A DNA stretch of 64,000 bases from Actinopolyspora lacussalsi subsp. righensis (GCF_900116555.1 NZ_FPAT01000010.1:124001-188000); one strand, 5' to 3'; shown: positions 1 to 10,548, counted from the stretch's first letter. Notes: generated by a model not told the origin, from the letters alone. Numbers and translations are program-made.

Positions 1-137
1 TCCGGGAGATGGTTCGACTCGGGTTCGACGCCGTGTTCCCCGATGACGCGGACTTCACCGAGCTCGAGAGCTTTCTCCGCGGCCTGCCTGCCACAACCGC
101 GAGGGCGATGCGCTCGGAGGGGGGACCGGCGTGCTGA
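1..137 (+). CDS. Methylaspartate (glutamate) mutase small B12-binding subunit, C-terminal fragment
   Basis: Only the last ~44 codons lie in the window (frame starting at base 3, stop TGA at 135-137). The translation contains LGFDAVFPDDADFTELESFL, which resembles the end of a cobalamin-binding flavodoxin-like domain (helix, then a GFD-x-VF strand, then a final helix), as in MutS/GlmS. The stop overlaps the GTG start of the next gene by 7 bp. That neighbour is the catalytic epsilon subunit, which fixes the identity well although the B12-binding DxHxxG motif is off the left edge. Expected role: carries adenosylcobalamin for the carbon-skeleton rearrangement of glutamate to 3-methylaspartate. Confidence 0.75.
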   Translation, partial: REMVRLGFDAVFPDDADFTELESFLRGLPATTARAMRSEGGPAC

Positions 138-1441
138 CGTATCCGCCCTCCTCCTTCGCGGGATACGTCGACTCCGCTTACCGCTCCGGAAGTCTGATCG
201 TGCAGCCCCGGATGGGGTTCGGCGACCCGGAGACGATGCGACGGGGACTGGTCGAGGTCAGGCGGTCGGGGGTGCGGGCCGTTGGAACGATCACACTGGA
301 CAGCTACACCAGAACCGGTGATTACGAGGCGTTGCGCCGTGCGCTGGACGACGGCGTGCCGTTGAACGGTTTCCCGCTCGTCACTTATCCCCACGAGGTG
401 ACCGCGAGCGTTCTCGAAGGGGTCTGGGACAGTGAGTTCCCGGTACAGGTGAGGCACGGTTGCCCACTTCCGGGAGACATTTTCGCGGCCATCTCCGATC
501 TGGGGCTGGACGCGAGCGAGGGGGGACCGGTCTCCTACTGTCTGCCGTACAGCAGAGTACCGCTCGAAGAGTCCATCGCGGCGTGGTCCAGAGCCTGTGA
601 ACGGTTCGCCGTGACGTCGGAACGCGGTGTGCTGCCACACGTGGAGAGCTTCGGTGGCTGCATGCTGGGGCAGTTGTGCCCGCCGAGCCTGCTGCTGACC
701 CTTACGGTTCTCGAGGGGATGTTCTTCCGTGCGCACGGACTTACCAGCGTTTCGCTGAGCTACGCTCAGCAGACCCATTTCGAACAGGATCTGGAGGCGC
801 TGGCGGCGCTTCGCCGGTTGGGGGAGGAGTTCCTCCCCGACATCGACTGGCACACGGTCGTCTACGCCTACATGGGGGTCTATCCCTTCGAACGCCTCGC
901 TGCCGAGGCGTTGCTCCGCGACGCGGCGGAGCTGGCCGTCCGTGGCGGTGCCGGGAGGTTGCTCGTGAAAACCCCCGCGGAGGCGCACCGGATTCCCACC
1001 ATCGCCGAGAACGTCCGATCGCTCCGACTCGCCGCCGCGGCGGCCGCGAGGGTGGAGAACGCCGGAGCGGCCGGTGTTCGGCGGGAAACCGGGATCTACG
1101 AGGAAGCCAGAGCGCTCATCGAAGCGGTACTCGAACTCGGTGAGGATCCGGGAACGGCGTTGGGACGAGCCTTCGAGCGCGGGCTGCTCGACGTGCCGTA
1201 CTGCCTGCACCCGGACAATCCGGGCCGCGCTCGCAGCTATGTGGACGAGACCGGTCGCTTGCGGTGGGCCTCGGTCGGTGCGATGCCGATCGGGCCGGTA
1301 CCGGGTACCCGCGAGATCACCGGCTCGGACCTGCTGGCCTCGCTCTATTACGTTCAGCGAAAATACGACCGACACGCGCTGCGCGAGGTGCGCGTGGAAC
1401 CCGAGGGAAACGAACCCGGGGGAGACCTGACGATCCGATGA
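131..1441 (+). CDS. Methylaspartate mutase epsilon subunit (MutE/GlmE family)
   Basis: A 436-residue protein homologous along its length to the TIM-barrel catalytic subunit of glutamate mutase, which interconverts L-glutamate and (2S,3S)-3-methylaspartate with adenosylcobalamin held by the small subunit. Family-typical stretches include IVQPRMGFG, GTITLDSYTR, NGFPLVTYP, VRHGCPLP and VESFGGCMLGQLCPPS. It is somewhat shorter than the clostridial enzyme (~480 aa). The GTG start overlaps the preceding small-subunit stop, so the two are translationally coupled. No methylaspartase or mesaconate gene is visible to the right, so a biosynthetic role (a 3-methylaspartate building block, as in some actinomycete lipopeptides and macrolactams) is more likely than glutamate fermentation. 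That role is inferred. Confidence 0.88.
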   Translation: MLTYPPSSFAGYVDSAYRSGSLIVQPRMGFGDPETMRRGLVEVRRSGVRAVGTITLDSYTRTGDYEALRRALDDGVPLNGFPLVTYPHEVTASVLEGVWDSEFPVQVRHGCPLPGDIFAAISDLGLDASEGGPVSYCLPYSRVPLEESIAAWSRACERFAVTSERGVLPHVESFGGCMLGQLCPPSLLLTLTVLEGMFFRAHGLTSVSLSYAQQTHFEQDLEALAALRRLGEEFLPDIDWHTVVYAYMGVYPFERLAAEALLRDAAELAVRGGAGRLLVKTPAEAHRIPTIAENVRSLRLAAAAAARVENAGAAGVRRETGIYEEARALIEAVLELGEDPGTALGRAFERGLLDVPYCLHPDNPGRARSYVDETGRLRWASVGAMPIGPVPGTREITGSDLLASLYYVQRKYDRHALREVRVEPEGNEPGGDLTIR

Positions 1442-2004
1442 ACGAACTGCTCGAACGAGTCATGCCCGAGTACGATTACCGCGAACGTCATCGGAAGTGG
1501 GTTCCGGCCGGGAAGGTGGAAACCTTCGAAGCGCTGCTCGGGCTGCGCATGGGCGAACTGCGCGTCACCGGTCTGCTGTTGCGTGCCCGCGGTGGGCCGT
1601 CCGCCTGGCGACACGGTGTGGGCGAGGTCGGTGATCTCCTCGTCCTGAACTCGATGGGGCCGCGACGACTGATCGAGGATCCACCGCGGGAGATCCTGCA
1701 CGCGGACGTGGCTCGTTACACCCGGGCGCGGCCCGTCCGACCCGAGCGAGCTCCGCGGGACGACGCGGAATTCCGCGCCTTCTCCGAACCGGGGTGGACC
1801 AAGGTAGTGATGAACTTCGAACTGCGTAGTCAGGATTCCGGAACCCTTGTCTCCACCGAGACCCGCGTTCACGCCACCGACCAGGCCACTCGGCGGAAGT
1901 TCGCGCTCTACTGGCTGATGATCCGGGCAGGCAGCGGCTTGATTCGTCGAGACATGCTCGCCGCGCTGTCCCGACGTCTCCGAACCCGGGGAGATCGGAC
2001 GTGA
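1438..2004 (+). CDS. SRPBCC-like hypothetical protein of the mutase operon
   Basis: A 188-residue protein whose ATG overlaps the mutE stop (ATGA), so it belongs to the same operon. The C-terminal half has the pattern GTLVSTETRVHATD...RRKFALYWLMIRAGSGLIRRDML, common in actinobacterial proteins annotated as SRPBCC/START-like or DUF2867-like. No catalytic residues can be assigned. No signal peptide or convincing membrane segment is visible. Coupling to the mutase suggests a substrate-binding or accessory role in the same pathway, but this is only inference from position. Confidence 0.6.
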   Translation: MNELLERVMPEYDYRERHRKWVPAGKVETFEALLGLRMGELRVTGLLLRARGGPSAWRHGVGEVGDLLVLNSMGPRRLIEDPPREILHADVARYTRARPVRPERAPRDDAEFRAFSEPGWTKVVMNFELRSQDSGTLVSTETRVHATDQATRRKFALYWLMIRAGSGLIRRDMLAALSRRLRTRGDRT

Positions 2005-2053
2005 TCCGGTTCCGCTCGCGCCCCACCCGAACACACCCGGCTGTCCCCGGAAG

Positions 2054-2557
2054 GTGATGATGTCTCCGTCCGCCACCCGCGCACACCCGACCCGTGGGCA
2101 ACTCCGGAGCGCCTGGGCGGCGTTCTGGTGCGGGTTACTGTTCGCGATCGTCAACCTCTACTGGACGTTGGGGGGCACGTTCGCCCTCGAGACAGTGGGA
2201 GGTCAGCTCGCGCGGGCCGTGGTCGAGCGGAACCCGGCTATGATGTTCGTGCTCGCCGTCACCGTGCTGGTCAAACTCGGTGGTGCGCTGTTCGCACTGG
2301 CACTGGTCCAGCCGTGGGGGAACGTGTTCCCACGCTGGTTGTTGCTGGTGTGCGGCTGGTCGGGAACGGCCGTGCTCGTGGGGTACGGGGGAGTGCTCGT
2401 CGGTGCCGCCGCCGCACTCGAGATCGGTGTCATTCCCGCTCCACCGGAAGTGGACTGGACTGCCCTGCGTGGACATCTCTACGTCTGGGACATGTGGTTC
2501 CTGGTCTGGGGAGTGTTGTTGGGGCTGGCGATGGTGGGCTTCACCCGTCGCCGCTGA
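2054..2557 (+). CDS. DUF3995 family integral membrane protein
   Basis: About 165 residues with four hydrophobic segments (roughly residues 18-38, 60-85, 93-120 and 145-163) and the family signature LYWTLGGTFALETVGG near the N-terminus. This matches DUF3995, small four-helix membrane proteins of unknown function. Start codons GTG 2054, ATG 2057 and ATG 2060 are all possible; an AAGG at 2051-2054 best serves ATG 2060. It lies 50 bp after the mutase operon and may be read through from it. Confidence 0.7.
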   Translation: MMMSPSATRAHPTRGQLRSAWAAFWCGLLFAIVNLYWTLGGTFALETVGGQLARAVVERNPAMMFVLAVTVLVKLGGALFALALVQPWGNVFPRWLLLVCGWSGTAVLVGYGGVLVGAAAALEIGVIPAPPEVDWTALRGHLYVWDMWFLVWGVLLGLAMVGFTRRR

Positions 2558-2639
2558 CCGTTCCGACCGTGGCCGTACGAGGAAGTACCGAGGGCCCGGG
2601 ATCCCGGAATCGGTTTCCGGCCGCGGACCCCCGGTCGCA

Positions 2640-2963
2640 CTACCGTGCGACGGCCGAAGGTGCCCCCATCCGTCCGGTCAGCAGGTGGTCGAGCCCGGCC
2701 GCGGCTCCGTCGACTCCGGAACTCCGCTTCATGCGCTCCATGAGCTCCAGCAGCTCCCGGGCGGCCGGCAGGATCCTGTTCCCGGAATCGGTGAGCCGCA
2801 CCCCTTCCGGGGTTCGCTCGAAGAGCTTCGTCCGCAGCGATTTCTCCAAACACTTGATCTGGTAGCTGATCGCCGGTTGTGAGTATCCGAGCTGTTGTGC
2901 CGCACGGTCCATACGCCTGGCGTCGGCGATGGTCACGAAGGCGCGGATCTCTCTTTCGTGCAT
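2640..2963 (-). CDS. HTH-only LysR-type regulator
   Basis: A 107-residue protein that is essentially only the winged helix-turn-helix of the LysR family: EIRAFVTIADARRMDRAAQQ, then GYSQPAISYQIKCLE, KLFERTPEGVRLTDSG and a linker-helix start. Full LysR proteins have ~300 residues with an effector domain, which is absent. I chose ATG 2963 because the LysR motif begins immediately there. The upstream in-frame extension to 3122 has no LysR character. It could be a stand-alone DNA-binding protein (these occur near actinomycete biosynthetic loci) or the remnant of a full regulator. No effector-domain remnant is visible in the following ~80 bp. Confidence 0.65.
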   Translation of the reverse strand: MHEREIRAFVTIADARRMDRAAQQLGYSQPAISYQIKCLEKSLRTKLFERTPEGVRLTDSGNRILPAARELLELMERMKRSSGVDGAAAGLDHLLTGRMGAPSAVAR

Positions 2964-3589
2964 TGATACAGCTTTCCGTGGGGCGGGGTCGGTACACCGT
3001 TCTGGTAACTGGTCGATCGCCTGTTCGCCTACCTGGCTGTAGTAATCATCCTTTTCCGCGCGTTCAGCTGTGTGGTGCTCGCATTCAGTAATTCCGAATC
3101 CGTGGATCGGGGCAACCTTCACTCGACATGTGTAGTCGATCGCGACACGGTGTGCATCAGTAACCCGTTACGTAGACTGAAACCGGCGCGAAGCCCCGCG
3201 CTCGCCGTCGGAGGCGCGGTCGGGCACCAGAGGTGTTCGCGGGCTCTCCCACGGTCAGGCGTTTCGGCGTGGCCGTTTCGGGCTTCCGCTGTCGTGACGC
3301 GGGTTCCGGGACTTCGACGACGGCTTCTTCCCGGTTCGGACGATCCCGAGTATCCACGTGTCGGACATCGGTGCTCATTCGCGCACCGGGACGTTGAACA
3401 AGCCCGCTGGAAACCCCGGGGAAGACCTGCTTCGCACCCGGGCGCGCTCGCTCTCCGGCAGCGGTGCGTAAGAGGTTCCGCCGCGAGGCGCGAGCGCCCG
3501 CCGCGTCTTCCGGAAGTGGAGGAACGGCGTCACTCCGACAACGGCGTCATTCCGACAACGGCGGAGCGGGCTCGTACCGGAACGGGAAC
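2964..3589. other. Intergenic region without a convincing gene
   Basis: About 630 bp between the LysR-like gene and the guaB1 terminator. Open frames here (for example 3157-3378 on the minus strand) have no recognisable domain and poor codon bias. A short AT-richer patch at ~3000-3180 probably holds the promoter of the LysR-like gene. A small tandem duplication lies at 3524-3564. Confidence 0.5.
3524..3564. repeat. Two tandem 17-bp units plus partial third
   Basis: ACGGCGTCACTCCGACA at 3524-3540 is followed directly by the same unit with one mismatch at 3541-3557, and then by the first six bases again. It sits in non-coding DNA just beyond the guaB1 terminator hairpin. No function is apparent. 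Confidence 0.6.
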
Positions 3590-3616
3590 GGGGCCGAGTC
3601 GGTCTCGCTCGGCCCC
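3590..3616 (-). terminator. Hairpin terminator downstream of guaB1
   Basis: GGGGCCGAG (3590-3598) pairs perfectly with CTCGGCCCC (3608-3616) across a 9-nt loop, 8 bp beyond the guaB1 stop. There is no clear U tract, as is common for terminators in high-GC actinomycetes. Confidence 0.6.
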
Positions 3617-3623
3617 GAAGACG

Positions 3624-5069
<1,446 letters not shown>

Positions 5070-5220
5070 TCAGGCTACTCCTCGCCCGGCGGCGTCTCAC
5101 CCGTACGTGGCCGGTCGGCGGCGGTGTTGTGCCGATCCACCACTCCGGGTCCCCACCGACCCGTGGTGTTCGTGCGAATCCACGAATCCGAAGCCATGTC
5201 CGCGTAGCCGAGCCGGCCGG

Positions 5221-5706
5221 TCAGGGCTCCTCGCCCTCCAGGGTCGGTTCGAACGAGCGGTACCGCGCGTAGTTCCGGAAGAACCTGCTGTAGAGCTCGG
5301 AGCCGTCGTCGAAGGTCGCGTCCTCGATCTGCTTGACCTCCACGACGTGCTTGAGCCGCCAGGTCACCAGCTGCTGGTGCTCGTTGTGGTAGCTGATCTC
5401 CTGCTGCTTGCCGTACTCGCGCGCCTTCTCGTGGGCTTCCTCCTCCGAGTGAGCCGTCAACAGCACGAACGACTCCTCGTACAGCGGTTGGAAGTCGGGC
5501 GAGTCCGAGGTCGACTCCGTCACCAGTACCGCCACGTAGGCCTCCGGCTCGGCCCCCGCGAAAGCGGAGGCCCTGCCTCCCGTGGTGGGCTCGCCGCCGA
5601 TGTTGATCGAACGGTCCGCGCCTTCCACCAGCTCGTCGGGAAGCTCCACCGGCGGAGGCATCTCGGGAGACTGCTCGGGCTCCGGCTCGCTGCCGCGGTT
5701 GCTCAT
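5221..5706 (-). CDS. DUF4288 domain-containing protein
   Basis: A 161-residue soluble protein. The N-terminal ~45 residues are acidic and Pro/Glu-rich, probably disordered. The rest carries the DUF4288 pattern: AYVAVLVTESTSDSPDFQPLYEESFVLL, then AHSEEEAHEKAREYGKQQE and LKHVVEVKQIED. Function unknown. The ATG at 5706 gives the only sensible start. It lies between guaB1 and the GGDEF gene on the same strand, with 158 bp and 47 bp gaps. Confidence 0.75.
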   Translation of the reverse strand: MSNRGSEPEPEQSPEMPPPVELPDELVEGADRSINIGGEPTTGGRASAFAGAEPEAYVAVLVTESTSDSPDFQPLYEESFVLLTAHSEEEAHEKAREYGKQQEISYHNEHQQLVTWRLKHVVEVKQIEDATFDDGSELYSRFFRNYARYRSFEPTLEGEEP

Positions 5707-5753
5707 GACCCCACTTTCTCACTAGCGGTGCCGGGGAATCGGACACCCACCCG

Positions 5754-7289
5754 TTACGGGTTCTCGGCGGCCACGGTCTCCCGGTTGGACCGCTTGCGGC
5801 TCAACATGGCCCTGTCCGCCGTTTCGAGGGTGCCGGACAACCCGAACGGTTCCGTCAGGTCGGCCCACCCGATCGTGACCGAAACCGGAGTGCCCGCCAC
5901 CAGCGCGTCCCAGTCCCCGTCCGCCACCGCGCTCGCTATCCGGGCCCCGATGCGGTGCGCGTCCGAGAGCTCGGTGCGCGGCAGTACCGCGACGAACTCG
6001 TCACCGCCGTAACGCGCGACGAAATCCCCCTGCCGGAGGGTCCTGGCCAGGATGGCCGCCACGCGTTGCAGCACCAGATCGCCCGACAGGTGGCCGTAGA
6101 CCGTGTTGACCTCCTTGAAGCCGTCCAGGTCGATGACTCCCACCGCGGCATCGTTGCCCTCCTCGATCAACCGCGCCACGTAGCGGTCGAAGTGCCTGCG
6201 GTTGGGCAGCCCGGTGAGCGGATCGGTGAGCGCCTCCGAGGCGTACTGCTCCACGGTGCGACGCAGCGCCTCGTGGTCGAGTTGCGCCCTGGTCCCGTCC
6301 ACCAGCCGATCACGCAGCTGTCCGGTGCCGGCGGTGGCCGTCCTGATGGCTTCCCGGTCGGCTTCCCTGGCGGCGCGGTGGTTCCCGCCGGCGGCGTGTG
6401 CCAGGGCGCGCAACCGGTGCGGTTCGGCGCTTCCCAGCGTGTAGGGACTGGTCGGGCGGTCGAGGCCGCGCAGTGCCGCCGCGGTGTCACCCTCGGCGAT
6501 CGATTCGCAGGCCGCGGCGAGCATCCGCAGGTCAGCCACCTCCCAGCCGTGCTCCTCGGCGGTGAACAGCGCGGGATCCACCTCGGCCCGCTCGCCGAGT
6601 GCCCGCAGCCGCACCGCCGCGTACCCGTAGTAGTACTGCTCCGCGGGCCAGAGTCGGCGCGGGTCGGTGCGATCGGCCCAGGTCCGCAGCACCCGTCGCA
6701 GCATGTCGGCGCAGCTCTCGGTGTCACCCAGGTGATCCGCCGAAACCGCCCAGCGCACCGCCACTTCGGGCAGCGCGTGGTCACCGCTGGGCAACCCGAG
6801 AGCCTGCCCGGCGCGGTAACAGCGTTCGGCCAGTGGCGCGGCCTGGGCGTGGAATCCGAGGTAGGAGTAGGTCACCGCCAGGTCGTGGCGGGCGGTGACG
6901 GTGTCCTCGGTAGGTCCCCGCTCGGTGTCCAGTTCGCGCTCCGCCTGCACCAGGTGCCGCACGCAGCGTTCCAACGAGTCGGATGCGGCGATGATCCCCG
7001 CCAGCGCGTGCAGGTGGCCCCGCAGCGCGGGCGCCCGTCGTTCGGCCAGCAGGCCGAAGGCCCGGTCCAACACCGCGGGGCACTCCTGGACACGGCCCAG
7101 GTTGAACAGCCTGCCGAGCTTGAGCACCAGGGCCCGACAGATCACCAGCGGATCGGCCGCCGCAGCGGCTATCCCGTCGGCCAACTCGATCGCGCCCGCG
7201 TTGTCGCCGTCACGGGCCAGCGACCGGATGCTGTCGAAGTGCTCGGTGAAGTCCTCGGCAGGACCGACTTCCGTTTCCGGAATCTGCAT
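5754..7289 (-). CDS. Diguanylate cyclase with N-terminal TPR-like sensor region
   Basis: A 511-residue protein. Residues ~15-330 are alpha-helical with Ala/Leu-rich repeats resembling tetratricopeptide repeats; the last ~165 residues form a GGDEF domain starting at ALTDPLTGLPNRRHFD. The active-site motif is intact (GGDEF at ~428), and the RxxD inhibitory site is present nine residues upstream (RQGD-FVARY-GGDEF), so a product-inhibited cyclase making c-di-GMP is expected. In filamentous actinomycetes c-di-GMP controls development through BldD. I chose ATG 7289 (MQIPETEV); the frame is open further upstream but with no coding character. No membrane segment, so cytoplasmic. Confidence 0.85.
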   Translation of the reverse strand: MQIPETEVGPAEDFTEHFDSIRSLARDGDNAGAIELADGIAAAAADPLVICRALVLKLGRLFNLGRVQECPAVLDRAFGLLAERRAPALRGHLHALAGIIAASDSLERCVRHLVQAERELDTERGPTEDTVTARHDLAVTYSYLGFHAQAAPLAERCYRAGQALGLPSGDHALPEVAVRWAVSADHLGDTESCADMLRRVLRTWADRTDPRRLWPAEQYYYGYAAVRLRALGERAEVDPALFTAEEHGWEVADLRMLAAACESIAEGDTAAALRGLDRPTSPYTLGSAEPHRLRALAHAAGGNHRAAREADREAIRTATAGTGQLRDRLVDGTRAQLDHEALRRTVEQYASEALTDPLTGLPNRRHFDRYVARLIEEGNDAAVGVIDLDGFKEVNTVYGHLSGDLVLQRVAAILARTLRQGDFVARYGGDEFVAVLPRTELSDAHRIGARIASAVADGDWDALVAGTPVSVTIGWADLTEPFGLSGTLETADRAMLSRKRSNRETVAAENP

Positions 7290-7654
7290 AATCCCTGTCC
7301 CCGCAGCGTTCGACCAGCGGCAAGCCGTACCGGAGTGCCGCAATCGCGTCACGATAGTGCCACGGTCGTGTGAGTACCGTCACGAGCCGGTGCCGTGCGA
7401 TTTCGGTGTGTCCACCCCGGTGGTGCGTTACCCGCCCGCCCTGACCCCGGTGCGTGAGGTAATCGCCCGATTCCGGGCGCCCGCGGTGAGAGCCCGCGAG
7501 CGGAACCATCGGTTGAGGTGGCGGGGAGACCCGTTACGAGAGGATCGGGTTACGAAGTCGCGGCGCGTACCGAGCGGGGACCGGCACGCGCCGCTGATCC
7601 GGCCCGGCGAATCCCACGGGGCGTGGCACGGCCGGGCCGGACGGGAGCGGTCGT
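7290..7654. other. Intergenic region upstream of the GGDEF gene
   Basis: About 365 bp with no supportable gene. The ORFs on both strands here are low-complexity Arg/Pro shadows. It includes the fumC terminator hairpin at 7598-7641 and the promoter region of the GGDEF gene. Confidence 0.5.
7598..7641 (-). terminator. Nested hairpin terminator after fumC
   Basis: TCCGGCCCGGC (7598-7608) pairs perfectly with GCCGGGCCGGA (7631-7641), and the loop contains a further CCACG/CGTGG stem. It begins 14 bp beyond the fumC stop. Confidence 0.6.
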
Positions 7655-9052
7655 TCAGCGCTCGGCCCGCGCCATGCTCAGCACGTCCAGGGCCTCGTCG
7701 AGCTGCTGCCGGGTGAGCTTGCCCGCCTCGATGTAGCCGCGTTCCAGCACCACCTCGCGGATGGTCTTGCGCTCCTTCAGCGCCTGCTTGGCCACGGCGG
7801 CGGCCTCCTCGTACCCGATGTAGCGGTTGAGCGGGGTGACGATGGAGGGCGAGCCCTCGGCGTATTCCCGGGTGCGTTCGGTGTCCGCGGCCACACCGGC
7901 GAAGACCTTGTCCGCCAGCAACCTCGACACCGCGGCGAGCAGCCTCGTCGACTCGAGCACGTTGCGCGCGATCACCGGCAGGTTCACGTTCAGCTGGAAG
8001 TTGCCCTGCGAGCCCGCGAAGGACACCGTGGCGTCGTTGCCGACCACCTGGGCCACCACCTGCATCGTGGCCTCCGGGATCACCGGGTTGACCTTGCCGG
8101 GCATGATCGACGAGCCCGGTTGCAGGTCCGGCAGCTCGAGTTCGGCCAGCCCGGTTCGGGGGCCGGAGCCGAGCCAGCGCAGATCATTGGCGATCTTGTT
8201 CAGGCTCACCGCGACGGTGCGCAGGTTGCCCGAGGTCTCCACCACCCCGTCCTGGGTGGCCTGCGCCTCGAAGTGGTTGCGTGCCTCGGTCAGCGGAAGA
8301 CCGGTCACCCGGGCCAGTTCGGACGAGACAGCGGCGCCGAAGCCCTCGGGAGCGTTCAGGCCCGAGCCAACGGCAGTACCACCGATGGGCAGCTCACCGA
8401 GCCGGTCCAGCCCGGCACGCAGCCGCTCCACGCCGTACCGCACCTGCGCGGCCCACGCGCCCGCCTCCTGGCCCAGCGTGATCGGCACCGCGTCCATCAG
8501 GTGGGTACGACCCGACTTGACCACCTCGCTCCACTCCGCGGCACGGCCCTCGATCACCGCAGCGAGTCGCTCCAGCGCCGGGATCGCGTCGGTCAGCACC
8601 GCCTCGGTGGCGGCGACGTGGATCGTGGTCGGGAAGGTGTCGTTGGAGGACTGCGAGGCGTTGACGTGGTCGTTCGGGTGGACGTCGCGTCCGAGCGAAC
8701 GGGTGGCCAGGGTGGCTATCACCTCGTTGGCGTTCATGTTCGAACTGGTTCCCGAACCGGTCTGGAACACGTCGATGGGGAAGTGGTCGTCGTGACGGCC
8801 CTCGGCCACCTCGTCGGCCGCGGCGGCGATCGCCTCGGCCATGTCCGCCTCCAGCACGCCCAGTTTGCCGTTGACCCGCGCGGTCGCGGCCTTGAGCAGC
8901 CCCAGCGCGCGGATCTGGGCCCGTTCCAGTCCCTGCCCGGAAACGGGGAAGTTGTCCACGGCACGCTGCGTCTGCGCCCGGTACAGGGCCTCGGCGGGCA
9001 CCTGTACCTCACCCATGGTGTCGTGCTCGGTGCGGTATCGCTGTTCACTCAT
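7655..9052 (-). CDS. fumC: Fumarate hydratase class II
   Basis: A 465-residue class II fumarase, which hydrates fumarate to L-malate in the TCA cycle as an iron-independent homotetramer. Diagnostic motifs are present: [45 protein letters not shown] and the superfamily signature [11 protein letters not shown] with the flexible-loop serine. ATG 9052 ([14 protein letters not shown]) fits the usual family N-terminus. The upstream extension of the frame is not conserved. It neighbours glpX as in Mycobacterium. A CATACT sequence at ~9087 on the minus strand could be the -10 box. Confidence 0.95.
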   Translation of the reverse strand: MSEQRYRTEHDTMGEVQVPAEALYRAQTQRAVDNFPVSGQGLERAQIRALGLLKAATARVNGKLGVLEADMAEAIAAAADEVAEGRHDDHFPIDVFQTGSGTSSNMNANEVIATLATRSLGRDVHPNDHVNASQSSNDTFPTTIHVAATEAVLTDAIPALERLAAVIEGRAAEWSEVVKSGRTHLMDAVPITLGQEAGAWAAQVRYGVERLRAGLDRLGELPIGGTAVGSGLNAPEGFGAAVSSELARVTGLPLTEARNHFEAQATQDGVVETSGNLRTVAVSLNKIANDLRWLGSGPRTGLAELELPDLQPGSSIMPGKVNPVIPEATMQVVAQVVGNDATVSFAGSQGNFQLNVNLPVIARNVLESTRLLAAVSRLLADKVFAGVAADTERTREYAEGSPSIVTPLNRYIGYEEAAAVAKQALKERKTIREVVLERGYIEAGKLTRQQLDEALDVLSMARAER

Positions 9053-9192
9053 GCGAAAAGTGTGAACCGTGTCGACCGCGCGGGTCAGTATGGGTTCGGC
9101 CACTCGGTGATCGACGCGCGCTGATCGCCCAACAGCGCCCGACCTCGGGCTACGCTGGAAACCGGGTGTTGCCGTCACTGTGCGAGGTGGAC

Positions 9193-10197
9193 ATGAGTCG
9201 CGACACGCTGTCGGGTGAAGAGGTCTCCGCCGAGGTCGACGTGCTGATCATCGGAGCGGGGCCGACGGGACTCTACGCCGCCTACTACGCCGGGTTTCGC
9301 GGCCTGTCGGCCGCCCTGGTGGACTCGTTGCCCGAACCCGGCGGTCAGGTGACGGCCATGTACCCCGAGAAACGGATCCTCGACGTGGCGGGCTTTCCCG
9401 AGATCAGGGGACGAGACCTGATCAGCGGACTCGTCGAGCAGGCCGACCGCTACGAGCCCACCTACCTGCTGGGCAGGTACGCCACCGACCTCGCCGTCGA
9501 CTCGCGGGGCCTGCTCGTCGGGCTGGGGGACGGCAGTGTCGTTCGGGCCGGAGCGATGCTGATCACGGCCGGAATCGGCGAGTTCACCCCCAGGCCGCTG
9601 CCCGCCGGTGACGGCTGGCTGGAACGGGGAGTCGTGCATTTCATCCCCGAGATCGCCGCGCACGAGGGCCGCGACGTCGTCGTGGTGGGCGGCGGGGACT
9701 CCGCGTTCGACTGGGTACTGGCACTGCACCCGGTCGCCAACAGCGTCACCCTGGTACACCGCCGCGCCAGGTTCCGCGCCCAGAACGGGCTCATCCGAGA
9801 AGTGGAGCGTCTCGACGTGCCGCTGATCACCGGCGCCGAGGTGGCCGAGATCCGCGGTGACGAGCACCGGGTCCGGGAGATCGAACTCGAACTGTCCGGA
9901 GGGGACACCAAGGTGCTGCGTGCCCAGACCGTGGTGGCCGCGCTGGGATTCACCGCCGAACTCGGGCCCATAGCCGAATGGGAACTCGAACTGGACAAAC
10001 GTTCCATCAAAGTGGACACCACGATGCGGACGAACCGGGATCGGATCTACGCCGCGGGTGATGTGGCTTCCTACCCGGGCAAGGTCAAGCTCATAGCCAC
10101 CGGGTTCGGTGAGGCCGCCACCGCCGTGAACAACATCGCGGTGGAACTCGATCCCTCGGTGCGGCTTTTCCCGGGACACTCCACCAACACCGGCTGA
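9193..10197 (+). CDS. Thioredoxin-reductase-like ferredoxin/flavodoxin-NADP+ reductase
   Basis: A 334-residue FAD/NADPH oxidoreductase. FAD-binding GxGxxG ([14 protein letters not shown], ~residues 18-31) is followed by [17 protein letters not shown]-binding GGGDSAFDW is at ~165; and a C-terminal FAD motif ends in [24 protein letters not shown]. The redox CxxC of thioredoxin reductase is missing. This, with the overall pattern, places it in the YumC/TrxR-like FNR group, which passes electrons between NADPH and ferredoxin or flavodoxin. ATG 9193 has GAGG five bases upstream. It is divergent from fumC. The 505-bp region after it holds repeats. Confidence 0.87.
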   Translation: MSRDTLSGEEVSAEVDVLIIGAGPTGLYAAYYAGFRGLSAALVDSLPEPGGQVTAMYPEKRILDVAGFPEIRGRDLISGLVEQADRYEPTYLLGRYATDLAVDSRGLLVGLGDGSVVRAGAMLITAGIGEFTPRPLPAGDGWLERGVVHFIPEIAAHEGRDVVVVGGGDSAFDWVLALHPVANSVTLVHRRARFRAQNGLIREVERLDVPLITGAEVAEIRGDEHRVREIELELSGGDTKVLRAQTVVAALGFTAELGPIAEWELELDKRSIKVDTTMRTNRDRIYAAGDVASYPGKVKLIATGFGEAATAVNNIAVELDPSVRLFPGHSTNTG

Positions 10198-10226
10198 AGG
10201 CGGAACTGTGGCACGGCTCGGGGGCC

Positions 10227-10356
10227 GTAGCTGGTCGCTTGGCGGAACCTCCGGCGGCGCCTCGCTCCGGGGAGGCCCGACATCGGGTAGCGACCTACAC
10301 AACGTCGGGCCTTCCTCGCGAGGCACTCGCCGGAGAACCCGCGGCGGTGCCGATTG
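10227..10356 (+). repeat. Dispersed structured intergenic element M1, copy 1
   Basis: About 130 bp that recurs at 33531-33680 (same orientation, ~90% identical by eye) and at 33958-34104 (inverted). The core is an inverted repeat CCCGAC...GTCGGG enclosing the conserved loop GGGTAGCGACCTAC, in which GTAG and CTAC can also pair. Here it lies between two convergent genes (the FNR gene and glpX). Its tail runs straight into the tandem array at 10357. Confidence 0.75.
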
Positions 10357-10548
10357 CGAGGGTGGTCGGGGTTCGGCCTGCGAGGGTGGTCGGGGTTCGG
10401 CCTGCGAGGGTGGTCGGGGTTCGGCCTGCGAGGGTGGTCGGGGTTCGGCCTGCGAGGGTGGTCGGGGTTCGGCCTGCGAGGGTGGTCGGGGTTCGGCCTG
10501 CGAGGGTGGTCGGGGTTCGGCCTGCGAGGGTGGTCGGGGTTCGGCTCT
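10357..10548 (+). repeat. Tandem array of eight 24-bp units
   Basis: Eight head-to-tail units of 24 bp starting CGAGGGTGGTCGG, seven identical and the last degenerate at its 3' end. There are no spacers, so it is not CRISPR. Because 24 is divisible by three, every frame stays open across it on both strands (repeating RGWSGFGL on plus and PTTLAGRT on minus), which creates spurious ORFs. The unit equals the tail of element M1 (GCGAGGGTGGTCGG is also found at the end of the inverted copy), so the array seems to have expanded from M1, probably by replication slippage. Confidence 0.9.

Noticed and set aside
3157-3378. 73-codon minus-strand ORF before guaB1
   Set aside because: No domain, Arg/Pro-rich composition and no ribosome binding site; treated as chance ORF.
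10357-10548. Regular repeats suggesting a CRISPR array
   Set aside because: Units follow each other without spacers and no cas genes are near; it is a simple tandem repeat.
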